A stretch of DNA of 18,562 nt, from the NCBI GenBank assembly GCA_027343965.1, contig DAHWJX010000080.1:1-18562 (forward strand), given 5' to 3'. Every line of letters starts with the position of its first letter. The first letter of the stretch is position 1. Shown here in pieces: positions 1 to 7,838 of this stretch. The translations under genes and the position numbers were made by a program. Under the pieces are notes generated by a model. The model made no database searches. It was not told the origin of the DNA and worked only from the letters and a program-made list of their open reading frames with translations. Source of the DNA: JAKACU01 sp021821185. GTDB taxonomy: Bacteria > Bacillota > Bacilli > Alicyclobacillales > SLC66.

Positions 1-490
1 CTGTGCGTATCTACATATCGATACGTTGCATTTGCTTTCCTTGCGAGACAAATCCTTGGAAATTCAACCGCTTGATTCGATGGTGGACAGAATTCTTGCG
101 CATCTTCGTGCAGAGCGTCCGCAAAGTGTGTTGACGTTTCATGAACAACTCGGTGGTCACCCTGATCATTGTACGATTGGCAAAGCAACGACGCTCGCCT
201 TTGCGACCTATAAGATAGAAAATCCGCAAGTAAAGTTATTTTTTGTTGCATGGCCGGCGTTTGCCAAAGATCCGAAAAAGCATGGATTGATGGCACAACA
301 ATTATTTCAAGTGGACATTGAAAAGCAACTCAATCAAAAGTTGCAAGCTTTTCGAGCCCATAAGACGCAATCTGATATGAATGAGTGGGTTTGGAAGGAC
401 GATGGTGCGGCGATCTCAACCATGGATACCTTTGAATGGTTTATCCAGGCACAGGAGCCTTTTGACCAGTCTATAACCGCACTTATTTAG
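1..490 (+). CDS. bshB2: Bacillithiol biosynthesis deacetylase BshB2-like (PIG-L family), 5' end outside window
   Basis: The reading frame is open from base 2 to a TAG at 488-490, so the start and N-terminal metal motif lie upstream of the window. About 162 residues are visible, against roughly 220 in the family. Visible PIG-L/LmbE features are the metal-binding segment GGHPDH (bases about 158-175) and a later RAHKTQ, which fits the conserved His near the C-terminus. The stretch LRDKSLE resembles YRDKTLEF of Bacillus subtilis BshB2 (YojG), recalled from memory. Members of this zinc-dependent family deacetylate GlcNAc-malate in bacillithiol synthesis in the cytoplasm; some relatives are amidases of bacillithiol conjugates. 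The antiporter start lies only 11 bases downstream, so the two are probably co-transcribed. The PIG-L assignment is firm. The choice of BshB2 over a conjugate amidase is an inference. Confidence 0.8.
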   Translation, partial: CAYLHIDTLHLLSLRDKSLEIQPLDSMVDRILAHLRAERPQSVLTFHEQLGGHPDHCTIGKATTLAFATYKIENPQVKLFFVAWPAFAKDPKKHGLMAQQLFQVDIEKQLNQKLQAFRAHKTQSDMNEWVWKDDGAAISTMDTFEWFIQAQEPFDQSITALI

Positions 491-501
491 GAGTGTATAA
501 T

Positions 502-1743
502 ATGTTATCGTTCACTACAGCCAATCAGAGTTGGCTGTTGTTGATTGTTCTTTTGAGCATTGGTTTACTTCTTGCCAAAGTGACAGAAGGGCCACGCATA
601 CCGGATGTTGCGGCGTATTTGGTCGCAGGTATTGTGCTAGGTCCACAGGTTTTGGGCGTTATTCATGAGCCTGCAGCCACACAGATGAACCAATGGATTC
701 TGATGTTTGGCGCTGTGATGATCTTGTTTGACGGTGGACGCCATGTGGCTTTGTCGATCCTCCGTGAGACATGGTTGACCGTGGTCATGCTAGCTACACT
801 GGGGGTATTGCTTACAGCAGGTACTGTTGCTGTTGTGGCGCACCTTGTGTTTGGAGGCAGTTTGCTTCTCGCACTTTTGCTCGGATCCGTTGTGGCTTCA
901 ACGGATCCAGCCACCTTGATTCCTGTGTTTCGTCGTGTGCCCGTCGTTGCTAGATTACAACAAACCTTAGAGGCAGAGTCAGCGTTTAACGATGCTACGG
1001 CAGCTGTTCTATTCTCAACATTGGCTTATGCCGCCAGTGGTCACGTCATCACGTGGACATCCGTTGTCTCTTCGTTTATGTTCAGTGCAGGTATTGGGGT
1101 ACTTTCCGGAGCAGCGGTAGCAGCACTGGGGATTTTGGTGATTTCTACGACGCGTTTTGGAGTGTTACGTGAGTACTCATCGGTTGTGTTCTTGATGGTA
1201 GCCATGGCTTCCTACCAAGTTGCTTCTGTATTGCAAGGCAGTGGGTTCATGGCTGCCTTTGTTGCTGGTCTCCTTGTAGGTAATGCAAAGCCACTACATG
1301 TGCCGATCGCAGCATTGACGGAGCAACATGCCGAACATTTTTTTCATGCGATTACGTTAATTTTTCGCATAATAATTTTTACACTTTTGGGTACGCAGGT
1401 ACAATTTCACGATATGGTACAAAACTTTGGCGGTTTATTGTTGCTTGTACTTGTCTTGATGCTTGTAGCGCGACCCATCACCGTCTTTGTCTGCGTGACA
1501 TCGGATCGTAAAGCGAAGTTTACCTTACGGGAGCGGCTTTTCATGTCGTGGGTGCGCGAGACGGGTGTCCTTCCCGCTGCCTTATCAGGTATCTTACTTG
1601 TAGAACACGTACCGTGGAGTCACCGCATTGCAGCCGTCACATTCTTGGCTATCCTGCTGACGATCATTATCCAGGCCACGAGTATGCCATGGATCGCGGA
1701 CAAATTGTCACTCACTGTGCACGAAGTGGAAGAGGAAATATAG
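502..1743 (+). CDS. Cation/proton antiporter, CPA1 (NhaP-like) family
   Basis: A 413-residue, very hydrophobic protein with about 11-12 predicted membrane segments and short cytoplasmic loops. The hallmark is ASTDPATLIPVFRR followed by EAESAFNDATA, which fits the CPA1 ExxxND motif whose Asp carries the exchanged ions. It has no C-terminal TrkA/RCK domain and ends soon after the last membrane segment with an acidic tail (HEVEEEI), so it is a short, membrane-only form. It should exchange Na+ or K+ for H+ across the cytoplasmic membrane; the ion cannot be told from the sequence. I chose ATG 502 because AGGAG at 489-493 lies 8 bases before it; an in-frame GTG at 493 overlaps that site. The gene follows the PIG-L deacetylase after 11 bases, suggesting an operon, and ends in a hairpin terminator. 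Confidence 0.85.
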   Translation: MLSFTTANQSWLLLIVLLSIGLLLAKVTEGPRIPDVAAYLVAGIVLGPQVLGVIHEPAATQMNQWILMFGAVMILFDGGRHVALSILRETWLTVVMLATLGVLLTAGTVAVVAHLVFGGSLLLALLLGSVVASTDPATLIPVFRRVPVVARLQQTLEAESAFNDATAAVLFSTLAYAASGHVITWTSVVSSFMFSAGIGVLSGAAVAALGILVISTTRFGVLREYSSVVFLMVAMASYQVASVLQGSGFMAAFVAGLLVGNAKPLHVPIAALTEQHAEHFFHAITLIFRIIIFTLLGTQVQFHDMVQNFGGLLLLVLVLMLVARPITVFVCVTSDRKAKFTLRERLFMSWVRETGVLPAALSGILLVEHVPWSHRIAAVTFLAILLTIIIQATSMPWIADKLSLTVHEVEEEI

Positions 1744-1744
1744 C

Positions 1745-1780
1745 AACCCGCCCATAGGCAATCGCCTACAGGCGGGTTTC
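1745..1780. terminator. Bidirectional intrinsic terminator between convergent genes
   Basis: AACCCGCC (1745-1752) pairs with GGCGGGTT (1771-1778), and inside it TAGGC (1755-1759) pairs with GCCTA (1764-1768), giving a long GC-rich hairpin. The T tract after the stem is short (TTTC). The hairpin starts just after the antiporter stop (1741-1743), and the stop codon of the minus-strand maltose phosphorylase gene is at 1782, so it probably ends transcription from both sides. Confidence 0.75.
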
Positions 1781-1781
1781 A

Positions 1782-4082
1782 TCATGCTAACGTAATCGTG
1801 GAAAAACCTTGAAGTTCACAGACTTGCCCTTTGATCTTTAACCAAGTGGTCACGTCAGATTCGTTTTGAACGGTGATCCCTTGCCCTTTCATTTGCACAA
1901 AGAGCCTTGCACCGCGGTACATCACGGTAAAGGAGAGCGACGCCCACTCTTTAGGCACGGAAGGGTTGAGCACAAGTTGACCATCGCGTACGCGCAGCCC
2001 GCCAAAACCGTAGACGACAGACATCCAGGTGCCGGCCATGCTGGTAATGTGGCAACCATCTTCTGTATCCTTGTTGTAGTTATCAAGATCTAGCCGTGCG
2101 GTACGTAAATACATCTTGTAGGCCGTCTCGTTGTAACCAAGTTCGCATGCTAAGATGCTATGCACACAAGGCGACAAGGAGGATTCGTGAACCGTAATCG
2201 GCTCATAGAAATCAAAGTTGTGTCGTTTTGTTTCAAGATCGTACTGATCACCAAGGAAAAACAATCCTTGTAATACATCGGCTTGTTTGATATAACACGA
2301 TCGAAGAATACGATCCCATGACCAGTGCTGGTTAAGTGGGAGATCTTCTTGTGGAAGATCCGTGACAGGAATAATCTCTTTATCAAGGAAGCCATCCTGT
2401 TGCAAAAATATTTGACGGGCTTCATCCACTGGGTAATACATGTTTTGCACAATTTCTTTCCACTGGTCGAGTTCTTCGTCCGCTAGGGACAACTGAGTAC
2501 GAATTTGTGTGAGACGTGCAGGATTCTCCCTTTGTACTTGGTCCATAGCTTGCAATGTGTATTCCATGGTCCAAGTAGCCATACGGTTTGTATACCAATT
2601 GTTGTTGACATTATTTTCGTATTCATTCGGGCCTGTCACGCCAAGCATGACATATTTTTGCTTCGCCTGCGAAAAGGTGACGCGCTGTGCCCAAAATCGG
2701 GAAATTTCTGCGAGGACTTCGAGTCCATACTCACCGATGTAGGATGTATCACCGGTGTAATTCACATAGTTGTAGATGGCATAGGCAATAGCACCGTTGC
2801 GATGAATTTCTTCAAAGGTGATTTCCCATTCATTGTGACACTCTTCACCATTCATGGTGACCATCGGATACAGGGCACCTTTGGTAAAGCCCAGCTTTCG
2901 CGCATTATCACGTGCTTTGTCGAGATGATGATAGCGATACATGAGTAAGTTGCGAGCGATTTTTTGATTGGAAGTACTTAGATAAAAGGGCAAGCAGTAA
3001 GCTTCGGTATCCCAATACGTACTTCCACCATACTTCTCTCCTGTAAACCCCTTAGGTCCAATGTTGAGCCGCTCATCACCGCCTGTGTACGTTTGATTCA
3101 GTTGAAAAATCGCGAAACGAATCGCTTGCTGGGCTGCAATGTCGCCATCGATAACAATGTCACTTTCCCGCCATTTTGTTGCCCACGCGCTTATTTGTTC
3201 CTGCATGAGTGTAGGAAATCCGGTTGCTTGAGCCTGGTTAGCATGTTGCACCGCGATATGGGAAAGTTCTGCCACAGCGTGATCTCGTGAAGTGACGTTG
3301 GCTACGTACTTGATGAGCGTAATTGTTTGATTGCGCTGCGTCGCGATAGTAAAACTTTTTGAGACGAAATCGTCAAACGTGGTTGTTTCTGGTTTTATTG
3401 ACTGTAAGTTGTCATCCATGAAGATGTCGCACTGCATCGCTGAACACACATAAAAATCTAACTTCTTCGTCATCATGGTGACATAGGTTTGGTCAGGTGC
3501 GTTATTTGTATGAACGGGATCCCAAAACTGTTCACCGTGATTGGAATCGCGATTCACGACATTTCCATTTAACGCCGGTGTTAGTGTGATCGTGGCATCA
3601 AAATTAAGTGGGGTGACACTGTACCTGATGGCGCCAATTTCCTTTGTGACGATACTGACAAATCGTACCGATTCCACACGGACTTGTTTGTCCTCGTCAA
3701 GCACAACGATGAACGAGCGTCGCAAGATACCTTCTTTCATCGACAATTCGCGCGTGAATTCGCGCACTTCACAGGTGGCAAGATCAAGCTTTTGCCCATC
3801 AATGACGACGTCGATAGCAATCCAGTTTGTGCTGTTGAGGACTTTTGCAAAGTATTCGGGATACCCGTTTTTCCACCAGCCAACGCGCGTCTTATCTGGG
3901 TAATATACTCCGGCCATGTAACTTCCCTGTAGGGAATCCCCAGAATATTGCTCCTCAAAGTTGGCTCGCTGGCCCATATGGCCATTGCCGATACTAAAAA
4001 CGCTTTCGGAGATCTCATGATGTCGTGGATTAAAGCCTTTTTCAAGGATTGACCACGGATCAAGCAAATAATATTGTTGCAT
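1782..4082 (-). CDS. malP: Maltose phosphorylase, glycoside hydrolase family 65
   Basis: A 766-residue cytoplasmic enzyme. Family GH65 inverting phosphorylases have an N-terminal beta-sandwich, an (alpha/alpha)6 catalytic barrel and a small C-terminal beta domain, and this protein has the matching length. It should split maltose with phosphate into glucose and beta-glucose 1-phosphate. Strong family signals are SIGNGHMGQR, STYWDTEAYCLPFYL, ECHNEWEITFEEIHRNG and GVTGPNEYENNVNNNWY. Counting from the chosen ATG, the Glu of TGPNE is residue 487, matching the general acid Glu487 of Lactobacillus brevis maltose phosphorylase (recalled). AAGGAG lies 10 bases before this ATG; other in-frame ATGs at 4088 (4-base spacer) and 4121 (no ribosome site) are less likely. 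It lies 77 bases downstream of pgmB in one operon. The substrate could instead be nigerose, kojibiose or trehalose, but the motifs look most like maltose phosphorylases. Confidence 0.88.
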   Translation of the reverse strand: MQQYYLLDPWSILEKGFNPRHHEISESVFSIGNGHMGQRANFEEQYSGDSLQGSYMAGVYYPDKTRVGWWKNGYPEYFAKVLNSTNWIAIDVVIDGQKLDLATCEVREFTRELSMKEGILRRSFIVVLDEDKQVRVESVRFVSIVTKEIGAIRYSVTPLNFDATITLTPALNGNVVNRDSNHGEQFWDPVHTNNAPDQTYVTMMTKKLDFYVCSAMQCDIFMDDNLQSIKPETTTFDDFVSKSFTIATQRNQTITLIKYVANVTSRDHAVAELSHIAVQHANQAQATGFPTLMQEQISAWATKWRESDIVIDGDIAAQQAIRFAIFQLNQTYTGGDERLNIGPKGFTGEKYGGSTYWDTEAYCLPFYLSTSNQKIARNLLMYRYHHLDKARDNARKLGFTKGALYPMVTMNGEECHNEWEITFEEIHRNGAIAYAIYNYVNYTGDTSYIGEYGLEVLAEISRFWAQRVTFSQAKQKYVMLGVTGPNEYENNVNNNWYTNRMATWTMEYTLQAMDQVQRENPARLTQIRTQLSLADEELDQWKEIVQNMYYPVDEARQIFLQQDGFLDKEIIPVTDLPQEDLPLNQHWSWDRILRSCYIKQADVLQGLFFLGDQYDLETKRHNFDFYEPITVHESSLSPCVHSILACELGYNETAYKMYLRTARLDLDNYNKDTEDGCHITSMAGTWMSVVYGFGGLRVRDGQLVLNPSVPKEWASLSFTVMYRGARLFVQMKGQGITVQNESDVTTWLKIKGQVCELQGFSTITLA

Positions 4083-4159
4083 ACCCATACAACTCCTTAT
4101 CAACAACCACGAGATGGCCATCTATGCGCAAACGGTTGCACAATAATAAAAAAACAAAA

Positions 4160-4810
4160 TTACGCGAACGTCAAACGATCCAGTGAAACGTCCGCTAAGG
4201 AAGCAACGACGAAATCAGCTTTAGCCAACGTTGTCTCAGACCCGATGCCAATACAATGCATCGCTGCTCTGCGCGCGGCTTCCACGCCAGCTTGGGCATC
4301 TTCAAAGACAACACAGTCTTCAGCGTTGACGCCCAATTCTGATGCGCACAAAAGAAATACTTCAGGATCCGGCTTAGCCGCTGACGTTTTTGTACCATCG
4401 ATGATCACGTCAAAGTAGTCAACCAAATCGACGTTGTTCAAGATCATCATGGCGTTTTTACTGGCAGAGCCAAGTGCGGTCTTGATTTTAGCTTGTCGTA
4501 CCGTTTCTAAAAAGGCTTTAGCTCCCGGCAAGACTTCTTCTGGGGTCATATGAGAAATGTATTCGACATACCACTCATTTTTCCTTGCCGCCATATCCTC
4601 CATTTGCTCTTTAGACGCATGAATATCGCCTATTTGAAGGAGGATTTCTAACGAACGCATGCGACTTACGCCTTTTAATTGCTCATTTCGCAGAACAGTA
4701 AACTCAAACCCCAACTCTTCTGCCAATCGCCTCCAAGCCAAATAGTGATATTTGGCAGTATCCACAATCACACCATCAAGATCAAATAAGCAAGCTTTTA
4801 ACGTTCCCAA
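4160..4810 (-). CDS. pgmB: Beta-phosphoglucomutase
   Basis: A 216-residue haloacid dehalogenase-superfamily enzyme that converts beta-glucose 1-phosphate to glucose 6-phosphate in the cytoplasm, using the product of the neighbouring maltose phosphorylase. It follows Lactococcus lactis beta-PGM closely. The FDLDGVIVDT motif carries the nucleophile Asp10 and acid/base Asp12. The cap segment EQLKGVSRMRSLEILL holds the phosphate-binding Arg. It also has SASKN, the AAKPDPEVF Lys and the Mg-binding FEDAQAG. The start is TTG at 4808-4810, fixed by AGGAGGAG ending 5 bases before it, and the protein then begins right before the FDLDG strand as in relatives. It is the first gene of the minus-strand operon and has its own sigma-A promoter. 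Confidence 0.93.
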   Translation of the reverse strand: MGTLKACLFDLDGVIVDTAKYHYLAWRRLAEELGFEFTVLRNEQLKGVSRMRSLEILLQIGDIHASKEQMEDMAARKNEWYVEYISHMTPEEVLPGAKAFLETVRQAKIKTALGSASKNAMMILNNVDLVDYFDVIIDGTKTSAAKPDPEVFLLCASELGVNAEDCVVFEDAQAGVEAARRAAMHCIGIGSETTLAKADFVVASLADVSLDRLTFA

Positions 4811-4850
4811 ATTAGCTCCTCCTGAACAGAAATAATCTGCAGTTTATCAT

Positions 4851-4878
4851 AGTATACCGTACCCTTACCAATTATCAA
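4851..4878 (-). promoter_or_regulatory. Sigma-A promoter of the pgmB-malP operon
   Basis: On the minus strand TTGATA (4878-4873) and TATACT (4856-4851) are separated by 16 bases, about 40 bases upstream of the TTG start. The -35 lies in a tandem GATAATTGATAATT stretch, a possible regulator site. No cre box was seen here. Confidence 0.6.
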
Positions 4879-4890
4879 TTATCGACAAAA

Positions 4891-4902
4891 TGAAAATTTT
4901 CA
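4891..4902. repeat. 12-base perfect palindrome between divergent promoters
   Basis: TGAAAATTTTCA is a perfect palindrome lying 12 bases upstream of the pgmB -35 hexamer and in the shared spacer with the c-di-GMP gene. It could be an operator, but AT-rich palindromes of this length also arise by chance. Confidence 0.35.
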
Positions 4903-4985
4903 CAAGGATGATCTGCCATTTGATTTCATGGCAAGCTAGGGACATTCATTGGAGCATCAAGATTTCTTTTTATAGGATTAGTAGC

Positions 4986-5015
4986 TTGGCGCTGCCATTT
5001 TTGGTATCGTATTAA
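4986..5015 (+). promoter_or_regulatory. Possible promoter of the GGDEF-EAL gene
   Basis: TTGGCG (4986-4991) and TATTAA (5010-5015) with an 18-base spacer lie about 45 bases before the chosen TTG start. Both hexamers are imperfect. An alternative is TTGGAG (4949-4954) with TATAGG (4971-4976), spacer 16. Confidence 0.3.
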
Positions 5016-5060
5016 TAGTGTCGCATTTGGTCTCTCAGAATGTGCTGGGAGGGTTCGTTC

Positions 5061-7838
5061 TTGGCTATTCATTACATTGCACAGGCTATATTGGGTATAT
5101 TGGGTTCACTATTCCTTTTTATGATTCTCTTGGGTTTATTGCAAGAAACAGCGAAGACAGGCAATCGGCGGATGCTAACGATCCTATTGACTAGCTTCAT
5201 GATGGATCTTGCAATTTGGTTGATTCGATCATTCAATCGTGCTGTGGAATATGCGTCCTTTCCTAGTCAGCCTCTCGTCTACATAGCCGCTTTTCTCACG
5301 TTTTGGTTTATTCTTGGTTTTATTCTTTTCTCCATGTTGCGCGGAGCCAACCGATCGCGACTCTGGATCTTCTCGGTAAGTTTATTGCTTGGTACTGCAT
5401 TGGATATTTTTCAATTTATGGATACCTCTCTGACGATTAGTATTACAAATCTGGCGTTATTTATCTTTACATGGATGACCTCGGTGGTGAGTACTATCGC
5501 CATCTTATGGTTGGTACATATATCGCTTTACTTTGATGATCGAAAATGGATCGGTGCTTCTGCCGCTGTCATCAGTATTGCTTTGACAGGTCAACGTATG
5601 GATTCTTTGGCTACCATACATCTTTTGAGCCCTTTAGCCTTGATGATACCACCTGTGATGAGCAACAGTTTGCAGTCCGTCACTATGGGTTTTGATGTTA
5701 CGTTCATCTTAGGGTTACTCCTTGGCGCCGTCTTGTTAGATCGGTACAGTGTCCGCTTTAAACAGACTTTAGGGCAATTGCAAGAAAGTGAACTTCGCTA
5801 TCGCGTCATCGCAGAACATTCACCTATAGCTATGTTTGTACATCGCGATGGTAAAATCCTGTTTATAAATGATGCTTGCCGTCTCGTTTTAAGAACTCAG
5901 CCTGGTAAAGATTTGGTTGGATGCAATGTGCTTGATTTTGTTCCATCGAATTGGCTTGAATATGCACATCAAAGGGTCGTTTATCGTGCTCAAAAGGATG
6001 TGTCCATGATAGCTTTTAATCGGTTGGATGGAACACTAGGCTACGTTGAATTAACCGGACTGCCCATTCGATTTGAAGAAATTGAAGCACGGCTGGTCGT
6101 TGTTGTGGACGTGACACGTCAACGTTCAACTGAACTCGCATTGCAGGAAAATGAACAAAAATATCAAGTGTTGCTTGAGACATCTCCTATCGGTATGGTC
6201 ATCTACCAAAAAGGCACCATCCGTTACGTAAATCCTGCCGGAGTCACTATCCTCGGAGCCAAGAATAAAGAAAATATCATGAGTACCCCAATGAGGTATT
6301 TTACGCAACAAAATGACACGGTAACATTGAGACGACTATTCAATATCTCAGAAACCTTTCAACGTTCGTTACAAATTACGCTACGTCGTTTGGATGAAAG
6401 GATCATCCATGTGGATGTCGTTGTTTTTCCAACTCGCTTTGAAGGGGAACCGGCTTTACAGGTGGTCTTTCAGGATATTACAGAACAAAAAAAAGCCGCC
6501 GATGTCATCCATTACATGGCGTATCATGATAGTCTGACTGATCTCCCGAATCGTATATTGCTAAAACAACGCTTGCACGATGCAATCGTCCAGTGTGATG
6601 CTGCAAAGGATTCATCTTGCATTATGGTGGCCTTTGTTGATTTGGACCGCTTTAAGAACATCAATGATACATTGGGACATGCTGTGGGCGATGAAGTGTT
6701 GCGCTCAGTGGCACATCGACTGCAAGACATGGTGAATGCAGACGCAGTAGCTTGCCGCTTGGGTGGTGATGAATTTGCCTTGATGCTACCAAAGATTGAT
6801 GTGGATCACGTTATTGCAAAGGCAACATCGATTCGTGATGCATTTCGTATGCCATTTGCCGCGGCTAACCGTTCCTTTTATGTTTCTGCGAGTATTGGTG
6901 TTGCCATTTATCCGGAGCATGGACACGATGCGGATATCTTATTACAGAATGCGGATATCGCCATGTATGCTGCAAAAACAGATGGCAAGGCTCGTTATCA
7001 AGTGTACTCGCAAAGGTTAAATGACCAGTATGTCTATCGCAATGATTTGGAGCAGGCGCTGCAAGATGCCTTATTACACGATGAATTTGAATTGTACTAT
7101 CAACCTATCTTTGCTATCGCAACCCACGAGATGGTGAGTGCTGAGGCTCTTATACGATGGAATCGAACGGGTCATGGGCTCGTATCTCCGGGCGAATTTA
7201 TTGCTCTTGCTGAGGAGACTGGGCTGATCATTGCCCTTGGGGAGTGGGTTGCAACACAGGTGTGCTTGCAAGTTAAAACTTGGCTGGAGCAAGGACTGGT
7301 CCCTGTTCCCATTGCGATCAACGTGTCTGCCATGGAATTCCAAGGCATCGATTATGTAGAACGGCTACAAAGCATTATCGATGAGGCTTCCATCGATTCT
7401 CGGTGGTTACAAGTGGAGATTACGGAGAGAACGGTAATTGAAGATATTGATCATGCTGTAGTAACCTTGCAGGATTTGCGTAACCGCGGTATATGCACTG
7501 CGCTTGACGACTTTGGTGTTGGGTATTCCTCCTTGAGTTATTTGCGCATGTTGCCTGTCGACAAACTCAAAATTGATGGATCGTTTATTCAAGATTTGTC
7601 ACAACCAAATAATCAAGCCATCGTCAGTGCGATTCTAAACCTCTCTTTAAGTCTCGGTCTGACCGTGGTTGCCGAAGGCATTGAACGAGAAGATGAACTT
7701 CAGTTTTTACGTAAGGCGCAGTGCGACCACGCTCAAGGTTTTTTGCTAGCCAAGCCTATGACAACAGAACAAATGACTTTGTGGATACAAGATTTGCAAG
7801 ATCAACGGGTAAGGGGTGCTGAAATTGCTCAAGGTTGA
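5061..7838 (+). CDS. Membrane-bound PAS-PAS-GGDEF-EAL cyclic-di-GMP turnover protein
   Basis: A 925-residue bifunctional signalling protein. Residues about 1-230 form six or seven membrane segments of unclear family. A short helix then leads to PAS1 (about 245-355) and PAS2 (about 370-475). The diguanylate cyclase domain (about 480-655) has an intact GGDEF at 568-572. The phosphodiesterase domain (about 660-915) keeps EAL at 695-697, INVSAMEF, the Glu of EITER, DDFGVGYSSL at 816-825, KLKID, VAEGIE and QGF, so both activities look possible. The RxxD inhibitory site normally five residues before GGDEF is absent (NADA instead). TTG 5061 is preferred because GGGAGGG (5047-5053) precedes it by 7 bases; ATG 5040 has no ribosome site. 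The 3' end overlaps the next gene by 14 bases, suggesting translational coupling. The sensed signal is unknown. Confidence 0.93.
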   Translation: MAIHYIAQAILGILGSLFLFMILLGLLQETAKTGNRRMLTILLTSFMMDLAIWLIRSFNRAVEYASFPSQPLVYIAAFLTFWFILGFILFSMLRGANRSRLWIFSVSLLLGTALDIFQFMDTSLTISITNLALFIFTWMTSVVSTIAILWLVHISLYFDDRKWIGASAAVISIALTGQRMDSLATIHLLSPLALMIPPVMSNSLQSVTMGFDVTFILGLLLGAVLLDRYSVRFKQTLGQLQESELRYRVIAEHSPIAMFVHRDGKILFINDACRLVLRTQPGKDLVGCNVLDFVPSNWLEYAHQRVVYRAQKDVSMIAFNRLDGTLGYVELTGLPIRFEEIEARLVVVVDVTRQRSTELALQENEQKYQVLLETSPIGMVIYQKGTIRYVNPAGVTILGAKNKENIMSTPMRYFTQQNDTVTLRRLFNISETFQRSLQITLRRLDERIIHVDVVVFPTRFEGEPALQVVFQDITEQKKAADVIHYMAYHDSLTDLPNRILLKQRLHDAIVQCDAAKDSSCIMVAFVDLDRFKNINDTLGHAVGDEVLRSVAHRLQDMVNADAVACRLGGDEFALMLPKIDVDHVIAKATSIRDAFRMPFAAANRSFYVSASIGVAIYPEHGHDADILLQNADIAMYAAKTDGKARYQVYSQRLNDQYVYRNDLEQALQDALLHDEFELYYQPIFAIATHEMVSAEALIRWNRTGHGLVSPGEFIALAEETGLIIALGEWVATQVCLQVKTWLEQGLVPVPIAINVSAMEFQGIDYVERLQSIIDEASIDSRWLQVEITERTVIEDIDHAVVTLQDLRNRGICTALDDFGVGYSSLSYLRMLPVDKLKIDGSFIQDLSQPNNQAIVSAILNLSLSLGLTVVAEGIEREDELQFLRKAQCDHAQGFLLAKPMTTEQMTLWIQDLQDQRVRGAEIAQG

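Noticed and set aside
2505..2948. Plus-strand open frame of 147 codons inside the maltose phosphorylase region
   Set aside because: It lies antisense to highly conserved GH65 catalytic motifs and shows no recognisable domain.
4903..5060. Possible c-di-GMP riboswitch before the GGDEF-EAL gene
   Set aside because: No GEMM-type conserved core or paired helices could be found in the spacer.
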